The notes under the pieces were generated by a model, which was given only the letters and a program-made list of their open reading frames with translations, was not told the DNA's origin and ran no database searches. A DNA stretch of 64,000 nt, taken from NCBI GenBank assembly GCA_001464275.1, contig LNFL01000139.1:1-64000 (forward strand), written 5' to 3'. Positions 33,876 to 40,917 of this stretch are shown here, piece by piece; positions within the stretch are counted from its first letter, which is position 1; each line of letters opens with the position of its first letter. Source of the stretch: Actinobacteria bacterium Ga0077560. Lineage in GTDB: Bacteria > Actinomycetota > Thermoleophilia > Miltoncostaeales > Miltoncostaeaceae. The translations under genes and the position numbers were made by a program.

Positions 33876-34241
33876 ATGGCGACGCCATATCGTGACGAGC
33901 CGGCTCAGCCGAAGGTGGAGGAGACCCGCGAGGAGGTGCTCGAACGGGTCGAGGGCGAACAGGCGGACGCCCTGGCGCGCAGCGGCCAGGACCTCGACCG
34001 CGACCCCAGCACGCGCCGCGGGTTCACCTGGCTGCTGCTGGGGGTGCTGGCCGCGGGCGCGATCGTGGGGTACGTCGTCACCTTCGTGGTGGTGGGCGTG
34101 ATCCGCGGCTGGGAGCAGGGGTTCCACGCCGGGTTCGCCGGCGCACTGGTGCTCGCCGTGATCGCCGCGCTGCTGCTCGCCGAGGGCGAGGATGGACGCA
34201 TCGCCCGCTGGGTCGACGCGCGCACGGGCCCCGGCCGGTGA
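33876..34241 (+). CDS. Small membrane protein
   Basis: AAGGAGG precedes ATG 33876. The 121-residue protein has a charged helical N-terminus (EETREEVLERVEGEQADALARSGQDLDRD) and two transmembrane helices (FTWLLLGVLAAGAIVGYVVTFVVVGVI and AGFAGALVLAVIAALLLAEG). No named family is recognised. Its stop overlaps the GT9 gene start (GTGA). Part of the DUF378 operon. Confidence 0.7.
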   Translation: MATPYRDEPAQPKVEETREEVLERVEGEQADALARSGQDLDRDPSTRRGFTWLLLGVLAAGAIVGYVVTFVVVGVIRGWEQGFHAGFAGALVLAVIAALLLAEGEDGRIARWVDARTGPGR

Positions 34242-35500
34242 GTCCCGAGGTCCCCGGGGGGCGGGTTCCCCCCGGGGGTCACACCCTCGTCGCCCGCCTG
34301 GACAACGACGGCGACGTGCTGCTCGCCGGTCCGGCGATCCGCGCGGCGGCGGCGGGCAGCGAGCGGCTGACGCTGCTCTGCGGACCGCGGGGCCGGGCCG
34401 CCGCGGCGATGCTGCCGGGGGTCGACCGGATCGAGGTCTTCCGGGCGCACTGGATCGATCCCGAGCCGGACCCGGTGGACCCCGCGGTGATCGAGGACCT
34501 GCGTGACCGCGTGACGAGCCTGCGTCCCGACCGGGCGCTGATCCTCACCTCGTTCCATCAGAGCGCGCTGCCGCTGGCGCTGGTGCTGCGACTGGCAGGC
34601 GTGCCGTGGATCGGGGCGATCAGCGACGACTACCCCGGTTCCCTGCTGGACCTGCGGCACCGCGTCCCCGACGACCTGCACGAGGTCGAACGCGGGCGCT
34701 CGCTCGCCGCGGCCGCGGGGTTCGCGCCCCCTCCCGGCGATGGGGGCCGCATGGAGGTCCTGCGTGATCCACGGCGCCTGCCCGCCGGGCTGCCGGACCG
34801 CTTCGTGGTGCTCCACCCCGGTGCCTCGGTGTCGGCGCGGCGCTGGCCGGCGGAGCGGTTCGCCGCCCTGGCGGCGCGGCTGATCCGGTCCGGCGAGCAG
34901 GTGGTCGTGACCGGCGGGCCGGGAGAGCGGGCGCTCACGGCGCGGGTCGCCGCGGGTGGGGGCACCGACATGGGGGGACGCACCGGCCTGCCGGAGCTCG
35001 CCGAGATCCTCGCGCGCGCCGAGGCCCTGGTGTCGGGCAACACGGGACCGGCTCACCTCGCGGCCGCAGTTGGGTGCCCGGTGGTGTGGATCGCGGCCCC
35101 CACGGTCCCCTCCGTGCGCTGGCACCCGTGGGCGGTCACGCACCGGGAGATCTCACGGGACGTGCCGTGCGCCGGATGCCGTGCCCGTGAGTGCCCCGTC
35201 CCCGGGCATCCGTGCATGACCGGCATCGGCGTCGACGAGGTCCTCGACGCGATCGCGGCGATCCGGCACGGGGCGGGATTGCGGCCGGACGTGCCGGGTA
35301 GGCGGCATGCACCACAACCCAGGAGGGCCCCCATGGCCGATCAGGAGCAGGACCCCAAGACCGGTTCGCAGCAGCAGCAGGAGCAGGAGAAGTGGTCCGA
35401 GAACCCCCAGCAGGGCGGCCCCTCGCAGGGCGCGAAGGACTCGGACGAGGGCATCGGCCCCGACGACGCCGACGAGATCGTCAACGCGGGCGAGGGCTGA
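34238..35500 (+). CDS. Family 9 glycosyltransferase, fused in frame to a small disordered protein
   Basis: Residues 1-350 are a complete GT9 protein: LVARLDNDGDVLLAGPAIRAA, LHPGASVSARRWPAERFAAL, GNTGPAHLAAAVGCPVVWI and a Cys-rich PCAGCRARECPVPGHPC end region found in actinobacterial members. The usual stop after the AAIRHGAG segment is missing, and the reading frame continues through 35333, where a second gene with its own AGGAGG and ATG begins. The protein product may therefore end in a 55-residue Gln/Asp-rich extension, or a stop may have been lost in the sequence. Donor probably ADP-heptose by family; acceptor unknown. Confidence 0.82.
   Translation: MSPEVPGGRVPPGGHTLVARLDNDGDVLLAGPAIRAAAAGSERLTLLCGPRGRAAAAMLPGVDRIEVFRAHWIDPEPDPVDPAVIEDLRDRVTSLRPDRALILTSFHQSALPLALVLRLAGVPWIGAISDDYPGSLLDLRHRVPDDLHEVERGRSLAAAAGFAPPPGDGGRMEVLRDPRRLPAGLPDRFVVLHPGASVSARRWPAERFAALAARLIRSGEQVVVTGGPGERALTARVAAGGGTDMGGRTGLPELAEILARAEALVSGNTGPAHLAAAVGCPVVWIAAPTVPSVRWHPWAVTHREISRDVPCAGCRARECPVPGHPCMTGIGVDEVLDAIAAIRHGAGLRPDVPGRRHAPQPRRAPMADQEQDPKTGSQQQQEQEKWSENPQQGGPSQGAKDSDEGIGPDDADEIVNAGEG
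35277..35301 (+). promoter_or_regulatory. Stress sigma-type promoter for the 35333 gene
   Basis: GATTG, 14 nt, GGGTAG, inside the 3' part of the GT9 reading frame. Confidence 0.5.
35333..35500 (+). CDS. Small disordered Gln/Asp-rich protein
   Basis: AGGAGG stands 8 nt before ATG 35333, which is in frame with the GT9 gene upstream. The 55 residues contain a Gln/Glu block and GPSQGAKDSDEGIGPDDADE; there are no hydrophobic clusters, and composition is hydrophilin-like. With a stress-type promoter in front, I read it as an independent gene, possibly also read through from GT9. Confidence 0.65.
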   Translation: MADQEQDPKTGSQQQQEQEKWSENPQQGGPSQGAKDSDEGIGPDDADEIVNAGEG

Positions 35501-35507
35501 TCGCGCA

Positions 35508-35539
35508 CCGGTTCCCGGGCCCCCGCGCTCGGGAACCGG
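35508..35539. terminator. Hairpin with embedded GGGAACC
   Basis: CCGGTTCCCG and CGGGAACCGG form a perfect 10-bp stem. The same bases spell GGTTC, 16 nt, GGGAAC, so it could double as a weak stress-type promoter for the next gene. Confidence 0.4.
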
Positions 35540-35609
35540 CGACGTTCGGCGGCGCGTTCTGTCATACCATCGGCGTGATGCCCGCTTCGTGCCCCGCGGC
35601 GGTCGTCCG

Positions 35610-35978
35610 GTGATCACCCGGCCGGCCGTGCTCGACCTGTCCCCCGGTCCCCTCCAGGACGCGGTGCTGCGTCGCGTGACGGGCGCGGTGGCCCTTCAGT
35701 CGGGCCTGTCCCCGGAGGAGATGGACGCCCTGGCCCTCGTGGCGCAGGCCCTGGCGACGGGTGCCACCGCCGCCGGATGCGCCGGCCCCCTGCGGGTGGA
35801 GCTGCATCCCGGCAACGGCACGGTGGCGGTCCGGCTGGGACCGCTCGGCGCCGGGCAGGGCCGTGCCGTGATCGCCGCCGCCGGCGGCCGTCCGGACGCA
35901 CCGCTCACGCATGCCCGGGTGGAGCGCGCCGGCCCGGACGAGTACGTGCATCTGATGGCGGGGCGCCCCGCGGCCTGA
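35610..35978 (+). CDS. RsbW-like protein without clear ATP boxes
   Basis: The 122-residue protein resembles RsbW-type anti-sigma factors in overall pattern (VLRRVTGAVALQSGLSPEEMDALALVAQAL, then LRVELHPGNGTVAVRLG), but the N-box asparagine and the glycine-rich G1 and G2 boxes are not visible. It could be a non-catalytic binding partner. A TACCAT -10 box sits about 40 nt upstream, before ATG 35578; the latter opens only an 11-residue frame that overlaps GTG 35610. GTG 35589 is an alternative start. Confidence 0.6.
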   Translation: MITRPAVLDLSPGPLQDAVLRRVTGAVALQSGLSPEEMDALALVAQALATGATAAGCAGPLRVELHPGNGTVAVRLGPLGAGQGRAVIAAAGGRPDAPLTHARVERAGPDEYVHLMAGRPAA

Positions 35979-35980
35979 GA

Positions 35981-36880
35981 TCAGGCCGCGGGCTCGTGGG
36001 CGTCCATGAGGTCGTGGGCGGAGGCCTCGGAGGCCATCGTGCGCAGGTGCTCGTCGCCGCGGATCCGCCCGAGGGCGGCGCGCTCCAGCTGGCGGGCCCG
36101 TTCCCGGGTGACCCCCAGCCGCCGGCCGATCGCCTCGAAGGTGGCGCCCTCGTCGCCGTTCAGCCCGTAGCGCAACATCAGGACCAGCCGCTCGCGCTCC
36201 GGCAGCGCGCCGAGCGCGTCGCGCAGCGCGCGCCGGGTCATCTCCCGGTCCACGTCCTCCCACGCCTCGCGCTGGTCCTCGTCCGCGAGCACGCCGCCGA
36301 GGGACTCGTCGCCGTCGTCTCCCAGGCGCCGGTCGAGGCTCATCACCTCGCCCAGCGTCCGGGCGCGACGCAGGTCCGCCAGCCGCTCCTGCGGCACGCG
36401 CGCCCGCGCCGCCACGTCGGCGTCGCTGGGCGCGCCGCCCCCGGTCTGGAACGCCAGCTCGGTCTCGGCGCCGGTGACCCGGCGCACCTCGTCGTTGACG
36501 TGCACCGGCAGGCGGATCGTGCGGCTCTGGTTCGCCAGCGCACGCGCGATGGCCTGCCGGATCCACCACACCGCGTACGTCGAGAACTTGAGCCTGCGGC
36601 GATGGTCGAACCGCTCTGCCGCCCGCATCAGGCCCAGCGTGCCCTCCTGGACCATGTCCGACAGGGGGAGTCCCGCCCCCTGGTACCTGGTGGCGATCGA
36701 CAGCACGAGCCGCAGGTTGCTCTCCACCAGCAGGTCCTTGGCCCGCGTGTCGCCCGCCTCGATGCGGCGGGCCAGCGCGATCTCCTCCTCGATGAACTCC
36801 CGCAGCCCCTCGTCCTCCGCGGCCCGCCCGCGTCCCCGGCCGGTGGCCGGCGCCAGGCCGTTGCGTCGTCTGTCGCTCAT
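35981..36880 (-). CDS. Sigma-70 family RNA polymerase sigma factor (group 2-like)
   Basis: A 299-residue sigma factor with regions 1.2 to 4: [78 protein letters not shown] (region 2), a region 3 with [19 protein letters not shown], and region 4 [37 protein letters not shown]. The lack of a long N-terminal region 1.1 suggests a nonessential principal-like factor. ATGA overlap with the SGNH gene. Promoter specificity probably close to the housekeeping -10. Confidence 0.9.
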   Translation of the reverse strand: MSDRRRNGLAPATGRGRGRAAEDEGLREFIEEEIALARRIEAGDTRAKDLLVESNLRLVLSIATRYQGAGLPLSDMVQEGTLGLMRAAERFDHRRRLKFSTYAVWWIRQAIARALANQSRTIRLPVHVNDEVRRVTGAETELAFQTGGGAPSDADVAARARVPQERLADLRRARTLGEVMSLDRRLGDDGDESLGGVLADEDQREAWEDVDREMTRRALRDALGALPERERLVLMLRYGLNGDEGATFEAIGRRLGVTRERARQLERAALGRIRGDEHLRTMASEASAHDLMDAHEPAA

Positions 36881-37698
36881 CCCGTCCCCCCCGGCCTCGC
36901 GGCCTCCAGATGCCCCGCAAGTTCGGGGGCGCACTCGAGCACGGCCGCCGCGATCGCCCGCTGCCCGTCGGCGGTGGGGTGCAGGTGGTCGCGCGCGCTC
37001 ACCCACCGATCGCCCTCGGGCGCGCTCGATCCGTGCCCGTGGAACACCCGCTCCAGGTCCACCAGGCGCACCCCGGGCAGCCCGGTGGCCGCGGCGCGGA
37101 TCGCGGTGTTCACCGGCTCGATGAAGCGGGCGCGGACGATCTCGCTGTCGTCCACCGGGTAGTAGGTGGTCACCAGCACCGGGCCGGCGACGCGTTCGCC
37201 AAGCCAGCCCAGCAGGCCGCGCAGCCGGGCGCCCAGGCGGGCGATCGCCGGCTCGCACCACGCGGGCGGCGGGGCGAGGCGGTCGAGCACCGGCTGGGGA
37301 TCCACCGGCAGCGGCGCCGCGGCGGCGCGCAGCAGCATGGCCGCGGGGACGTACGCCGACCACTGGGCCATCAGGTCGTTCGCGCCCAGGGTGACCGTGG
37401 CGACGTCCACGCGCCGCCGCATGGCGTCGCGCAGCCCCGGGGTGGGTCCCGACCGCCAGAACGTCGACGTCCGCGCGCCCGAGCAGGTGAGCGACACGTC
37501 CAGCTCCACCGGCCGGCCCGCGGCCCGCAGGCCGTCGGCGACCAGCGCCGGGTATCCGCGGTCGGGCCGGTCGAACCAGCGCAGCATGCGGGCGGCGGGC
37601 GTGGTGCAGGCGCCGGCCGGGATGTGTCGTGGGCGGCCCATCAGGAAGCCCCGGGGGATCGAGTCGCCGATGGCCGCGTAGCGGAGGGTGTCGTGCAT
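36877..37698 (-). CDS. SGNH-family hydrolase
   Basis: The 273-residue protein has the four SGNH blocks: GDSIPRGF (nucleophile Ser), a Gly-containing [21 protein letters not shown], and [10 protein letters not shown]. It would hydrolyse esters such as acyl or lipid/carbohydrate esters. No signal peptide is visible. ATG 37698 is used. It sits upstream of the sigma-70 gene in a two-gene operon with a stress-type promoter, an unusual pairing. Confidence 0.88.
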   Translation of the reverse strand: MHDTLRYAAIGDSIPRGFLMGRPRHIPAGACTTPAARMLRWFDRPDRGYPALVADGLRAAGRPVELDVSLTCSGARTSTFWRSGPTPGLRDAMRRRVDVATVTLGANDLMAQWSAYVPAAMLLRAAAAPLPVDPQPVLDRLAPPPAWCEPAIARLGARLRGLLGWLGERVAGPVLVTTYYPVDDSEIVRARFIEPVNTAIRAAATGLPGVRLVDLERVFHGHGSSAPEGDRWVSARDHLHPTADGQRAIAAAVLECAPELAGHLEAARPGGTG

Positions 37699-37709
37699 GT
37701 GAGGGTGCG

Positions 37710-37734
37710 TTTCCCGGCCGGCCCGCGGTGAAAC
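37710..37734 (-). promoter_or_regulatory. Stress sigma-type promoter for the SGNH/sigma-70 operon
   Basis: On the minus strand GTTTC, 14 nt, GGGAAA, about 12 nt before ATG 37698. Confidence 0.6.
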
Positions 37735-37777
37735 ACGGGGGCGGGCGGCGGGCACCCGGGTGTGCCAGGGTCATGTG

Positions 37778-39920
37778 ATGACCCAGCACCCGCACATGCA
37801 CCGGCTCGCCCCGCCGGGAGGCATGCCCGAGATCCACTCCGGCCCGGGGACCGTGGTGGCCGTGTCGGGCCTGTCGTTTGCCATCAGCGACGAGCTGGGG
37901 GACATCTCCCACAGCACCGACGGGCTGCTGGTACGGGACACCCGCCACCTGTCGCGGCTGGAGCTGCGGTTCGACGGGGCGCCCATGCGATCACTGGGCG
38001 TGGGCCTGCTCTCGCCCGACGCGTGCGACTTCCGCGGCTACCTGCCGCCGGCCGCCGGGTCGGCGTCGCTGGACGCCCCGTGGGAGATCGAGCGGGACCG
38101 CACCATGCGTCCCGGCGGCCTGGAGGAGACCGTGACCGTCCACTCGCGCACGCCGGAGCCGGCGCGGGTGGCGGTCGAGCTCTCGGTGGCCGCCGACTTC
38201 GCCGACATCTTCGAGATCCGGCGGCTCCAGGACGACCGGGGCGACATCCCCGAGCGCCCGGTGGAGGTCGCCCCGGCCCGGGGTGAGATCCGGTTCACCG
38301 GCGCCGGCGGGCTCACCACCACCGTCGTGATGGACCCGCCGCCCGAGCGGATGAGCGGCGGCACCGCGTTCTGGACCGCCGGGGCCTCACGTGATCACCC
38401 GTGGGTGCTGCGCCTGCGCGTGAGCGCCGCCATGGAGGGGCTCACCGCCCCGCCCGACGGTCTCGGGTCCATCACGCCGCCGTCGGCCGCGCCGCCCGTG
38501 GTGGCCAGCAGCCCCGAGGACCTGGCGCGCGCCTGCCGCGCCTCGCTGGTGGACCTGGGCGCGCTCACGCTGCCGGACCCGCTGGACCCCGGCCGCCGCA
38601 TCATCACCGCCGGCATCCCGTGGTTCGTCGCCCTGTTCGGACGGGACAGCCTCATCGCCGCGCACGAGGCGCGGATCGCCGACCCGGGGCTGCTGGTGGA
38701 GACGCTTGCCGCCCTCGCCGCCCGGCAGGGCCGCGTGCTGGACGACAGCAACGACGAGGCCCCGGGCAAGATCCTCCACGAGGTCCGGCTGACGCCCCGG
38801 CCCTGGCTGGGCGAGGGCACCTCCGGGGGCGCCCGGCCGTACTTCGGGTCGATCGACTCGACGGCCCTGTTCCTGATCATGATGGGCGAGGCCCGGCGGT
38901 GGGGCGCGGACCGTGAGCGGCTGCGCCCGCTCCTGCCCGCCGCCGATGCCGCCATGGCCTGGCTGCGCGGGCCGCACGCCGACCCGGACGGCGACGGCCT
39001 GATCGAGTACGTGGCGACCGGTCCCAGGTCGCTCACCAACCAGGCGTGGAAGGACTCCGACAACTCGGTGCAGTTCGCGGACGGCACGCTGGCGCGGCCG
39101 CCCATCGCGATGTGCGAGGTCCAGGGATACGCGGTGCGGGCGCGCAAGCAGTACGCGGAGGTGCTGGCCTGGTTCGGGCGGGACGCCGAAGCCGCCGAGC
39201 TGGTGGCCGAGGCGGACGCGCTGCGCGACCTCGTGCGCCGGCGGTTCTGGATCCCCGCGACGCCCGGGCGCCGCGGGTACTTCGCGCTGGCGCTGGACGG
39301 CGACAAGCGCCCGGTGGACGGCGTGGCGTCCAACATGGGCCACCTGCTGTGGTGCGGCGTCCCGTCGAACGACGAGGCCGACGAGGTGGCGCACCATCTG
39401 GACGGGCCCGCCATGCGCAGCGGCTGGGGGCTGCGCACCCTGGCCTCCGACATGGGCGGCTTCAACCCCATCTCCTACCACGCCGGATCCGTGTGGCCAC
39501 GGCCTTCGCCGGTACGGCCATGACGCCGAGGCGATGCGGATGGCGGGCGGGCTCATCGACGCCTGCGCGGTGTTCGAGGACCGGCTGCCGGAGCTCTTCG
39601 GCGGGCACTCGCGCCGGGACACCGGCTTCCCCATCCCCTACCCCACCGCGTGCCGACCCCAGGCGTGGTCGGCGGGCGTCCCGCTCGCGCTGCTCGCCGT
39701 GCTGCTGGGGCTGGAGCCGGACGTCCCCGGCGGCGTCCTGTCGCTCGCGCCGGCGCTGCCGCCCGGGATGGAGCGGCTCGAGGTCCACGGCATCCGCTTT
39801 CCCGGCGGCGTGCTCTCGGTGGCCGTCACGCCGGCCGGCGCCCAGCTGCTGGCCCAGCCGCCGGGCCTGCGGATCGAGTTCCGGCCGGGTCCCGCCCGCA
39901 CGGAGGCGGGACCCGGCTGA
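37778..39920 (+). pseudogene. Glycogen debranching enzyme-like protein, frameshifted
   Basis: ATG 37778 begins a protein of the bacterial amylo-alpha-1,6-glucosidase/GDE family. The N-terminal domain has [20 protein letters not shown]; the (alpha/alpha)6 catalytic domain has GIPWFVALFGRDSLI, KILHEVR, NQAWKDSDNSV and GFNPISYHAGSVWP. At that point the frame breaks near 39500: GLRRYGHDAEAMRMAGGLIDA follows in another frame and ends at TGA 39920. The expected HDTAIAA segment is missing, giving a deletion of about 20 nt. Both halves are well conserved otherwise. It would act on glycogen or on trehalose-related oligosaccharides. Confidence 0.85.
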
Positions 39921-39923
39921 GGC

Positions 39924-40100
39924 TCAGTAGCCGGGCTGCGGCTCCGCCGGGGACGGGTCGGGTGGACCCGGTGCCGGATCGGGGGTCACCGGCGGATCGC
40001 CCCGGCCCGGATCGGCCGGCGCCGGGTGCGGCGTGGGCGGGCTCGGGATCTCCACGGGCCCCGTGGGGGGCGGCTGTGTCTGCAGGTCGGGTCCGGGCAT
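39924..40100 (-). CDS. Small proline-rich protein
   Basis: A 58-residue protein with GAGGAG before ATG 40100. It is one-third proline, with PGPDLQTQPPPTGPVEIPSPP and PDPAPGPPDPSPAEPQPGY, and no helix-forming core. It has a stress-type promoter. It is the third 58-residue low-complexity protein in the window under this promoter class; function unknown. Confidence 0.65.
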   Translation of the reverse strand: MPGPDLQTQPPPTGPVEIPSPPTPHPAPADPGRGDPPVTPDPAPGPPDPSPAEPQPGY

Positions 40101-40130
40101 GCGGGCGCTCCTCGCGTCGGGTCGCTGCGT

Positions 40131-40156
40131 GTTCCCGCTCCGTCCGTCCGGCAATC
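40131..40156 (-). promoter_or_regulatory. Stress sigma-type promoter for the proline-rich protein gene
   Basis: On the minus strand GATTG, 15 nt, GGGAAC. Confidence 0.5.
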
Positions 40157-40289
40157 CCGTCACCGGAGTCGCCCGGGACGGCAAGCGCGGGAAGCGCGGC
40201 ACCCCCGCGCGCCACGCCTCCCGCGTGTACCGGTGTTCCCCCGAGCCCGAACCCCAAACCTCACCGGGCGGGCGATGCCGTGAACGGTG

Positions 40290-40315
40290 GTTTCGGGTAC
40301 AGCCCCCGGGGGTAC
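40290..40315 (+). promoter_or_regulatory. Stress sigma-type promoter before a 26-residue ORF
   Basis: GTTTC (inside GGTTTC), 15 nt, GGGTAC, about 35 nt before ATG 40350. Confidence 0.55.
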
Positions 40316-40349
40316 GTCGTCGGTGCGTCGATTGCCCCGAGGAGGTCGG

Positions 40350-40430
40350 ATGGCCGTTCCACCGCAGCTGGTCGAGTACCCCCGCGCGTCACCCGCCGAT
40401 TCCGGCCGCGACCGCCCCGCCGGAGGCTGA
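40350..40430 (+). CDS. Possible 26-residue peptide
   Basis: GAGGAGG sits just before ATG 40350 and a stress-type promoter before that. The peptide MAVPPQLVEYPRASP... has no recognised family and is too short for the ORF track. It is kept because both signals are well placed; coding is not proven. Confidence 0.4.
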   Translation: MAVPPQLVEYPRASPADSGRDRPAGG

Positions 40431-40518
40431 GCGCATGCGCCCGGAGATCCCGGGGGGCCGCAGGGCCCCTGCTACGCTCGGCGACATCGCAGGCCACGAC
40501 GACAACGAGGTCGTTCAC

Positions 40519-40839
40519 ATGGAAATCGGCCGCGACCAACGCGCCAATGCGACCGTCATCCGGCTCGTGGGAGAGCTGGACCTGGCGACCGCTCCGGACG
40601 TGCTCGCCGCGGTGGAGGCGGAGGTCGGCAACGGGAAGCGCGTCCATCTGGTGCTGGACATGAGCGGCGTCAGTTTCATCGACTCCACCGGGGTCAGGAC
40701 GCTGCTGGAGGCCGCGCGCGCCGCCGACAGCTCCCTGTCGCTGCTGGCGCCGTCACCGGCCGTCACGCGCGTGCTGGAGCTCACCGAGCTGCGCGGTCAC
40801 CTGCCCGAGATCCCCGACCTCGACGCCGTGGGCGGCTGA
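40519..40839 (+). CDS. STAS-domain anti-sigma factor antagonist
   Basis: ATG 40519 is chosen for the compact domain; a TACGCT -10 lies about 40 nt upstream and GAGG before the start. The 106-residue protein is a single STAS domain (VIRLVGELDLATAPDVLAAVE, LDMSGVSFIDSTGVRTLLEA) with the phosphorylatable serine in DSTG. The PP2C phosphatase gene follows, and the pair should feed the partner-switching network around the sigma factor. Confidence 0.9.
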   Translation: MEIGRDQRANATVIRLVGELDLATAPDVLAAVEAEVGNGKRVHLVLDMSGVSFIDSTGVRTLLEAARAADSSLSLLAPSPAVTRVLELTELRGHLPEIPDLDAVGG

Positions 40840-40917
40840 GGGGTTTCGACGGCTGACGGGGACGCACCCGCCGGCCCGGACACCGCCGCCAGGGCGCGAC
40901 CCGGACGGCGCCTGCTG

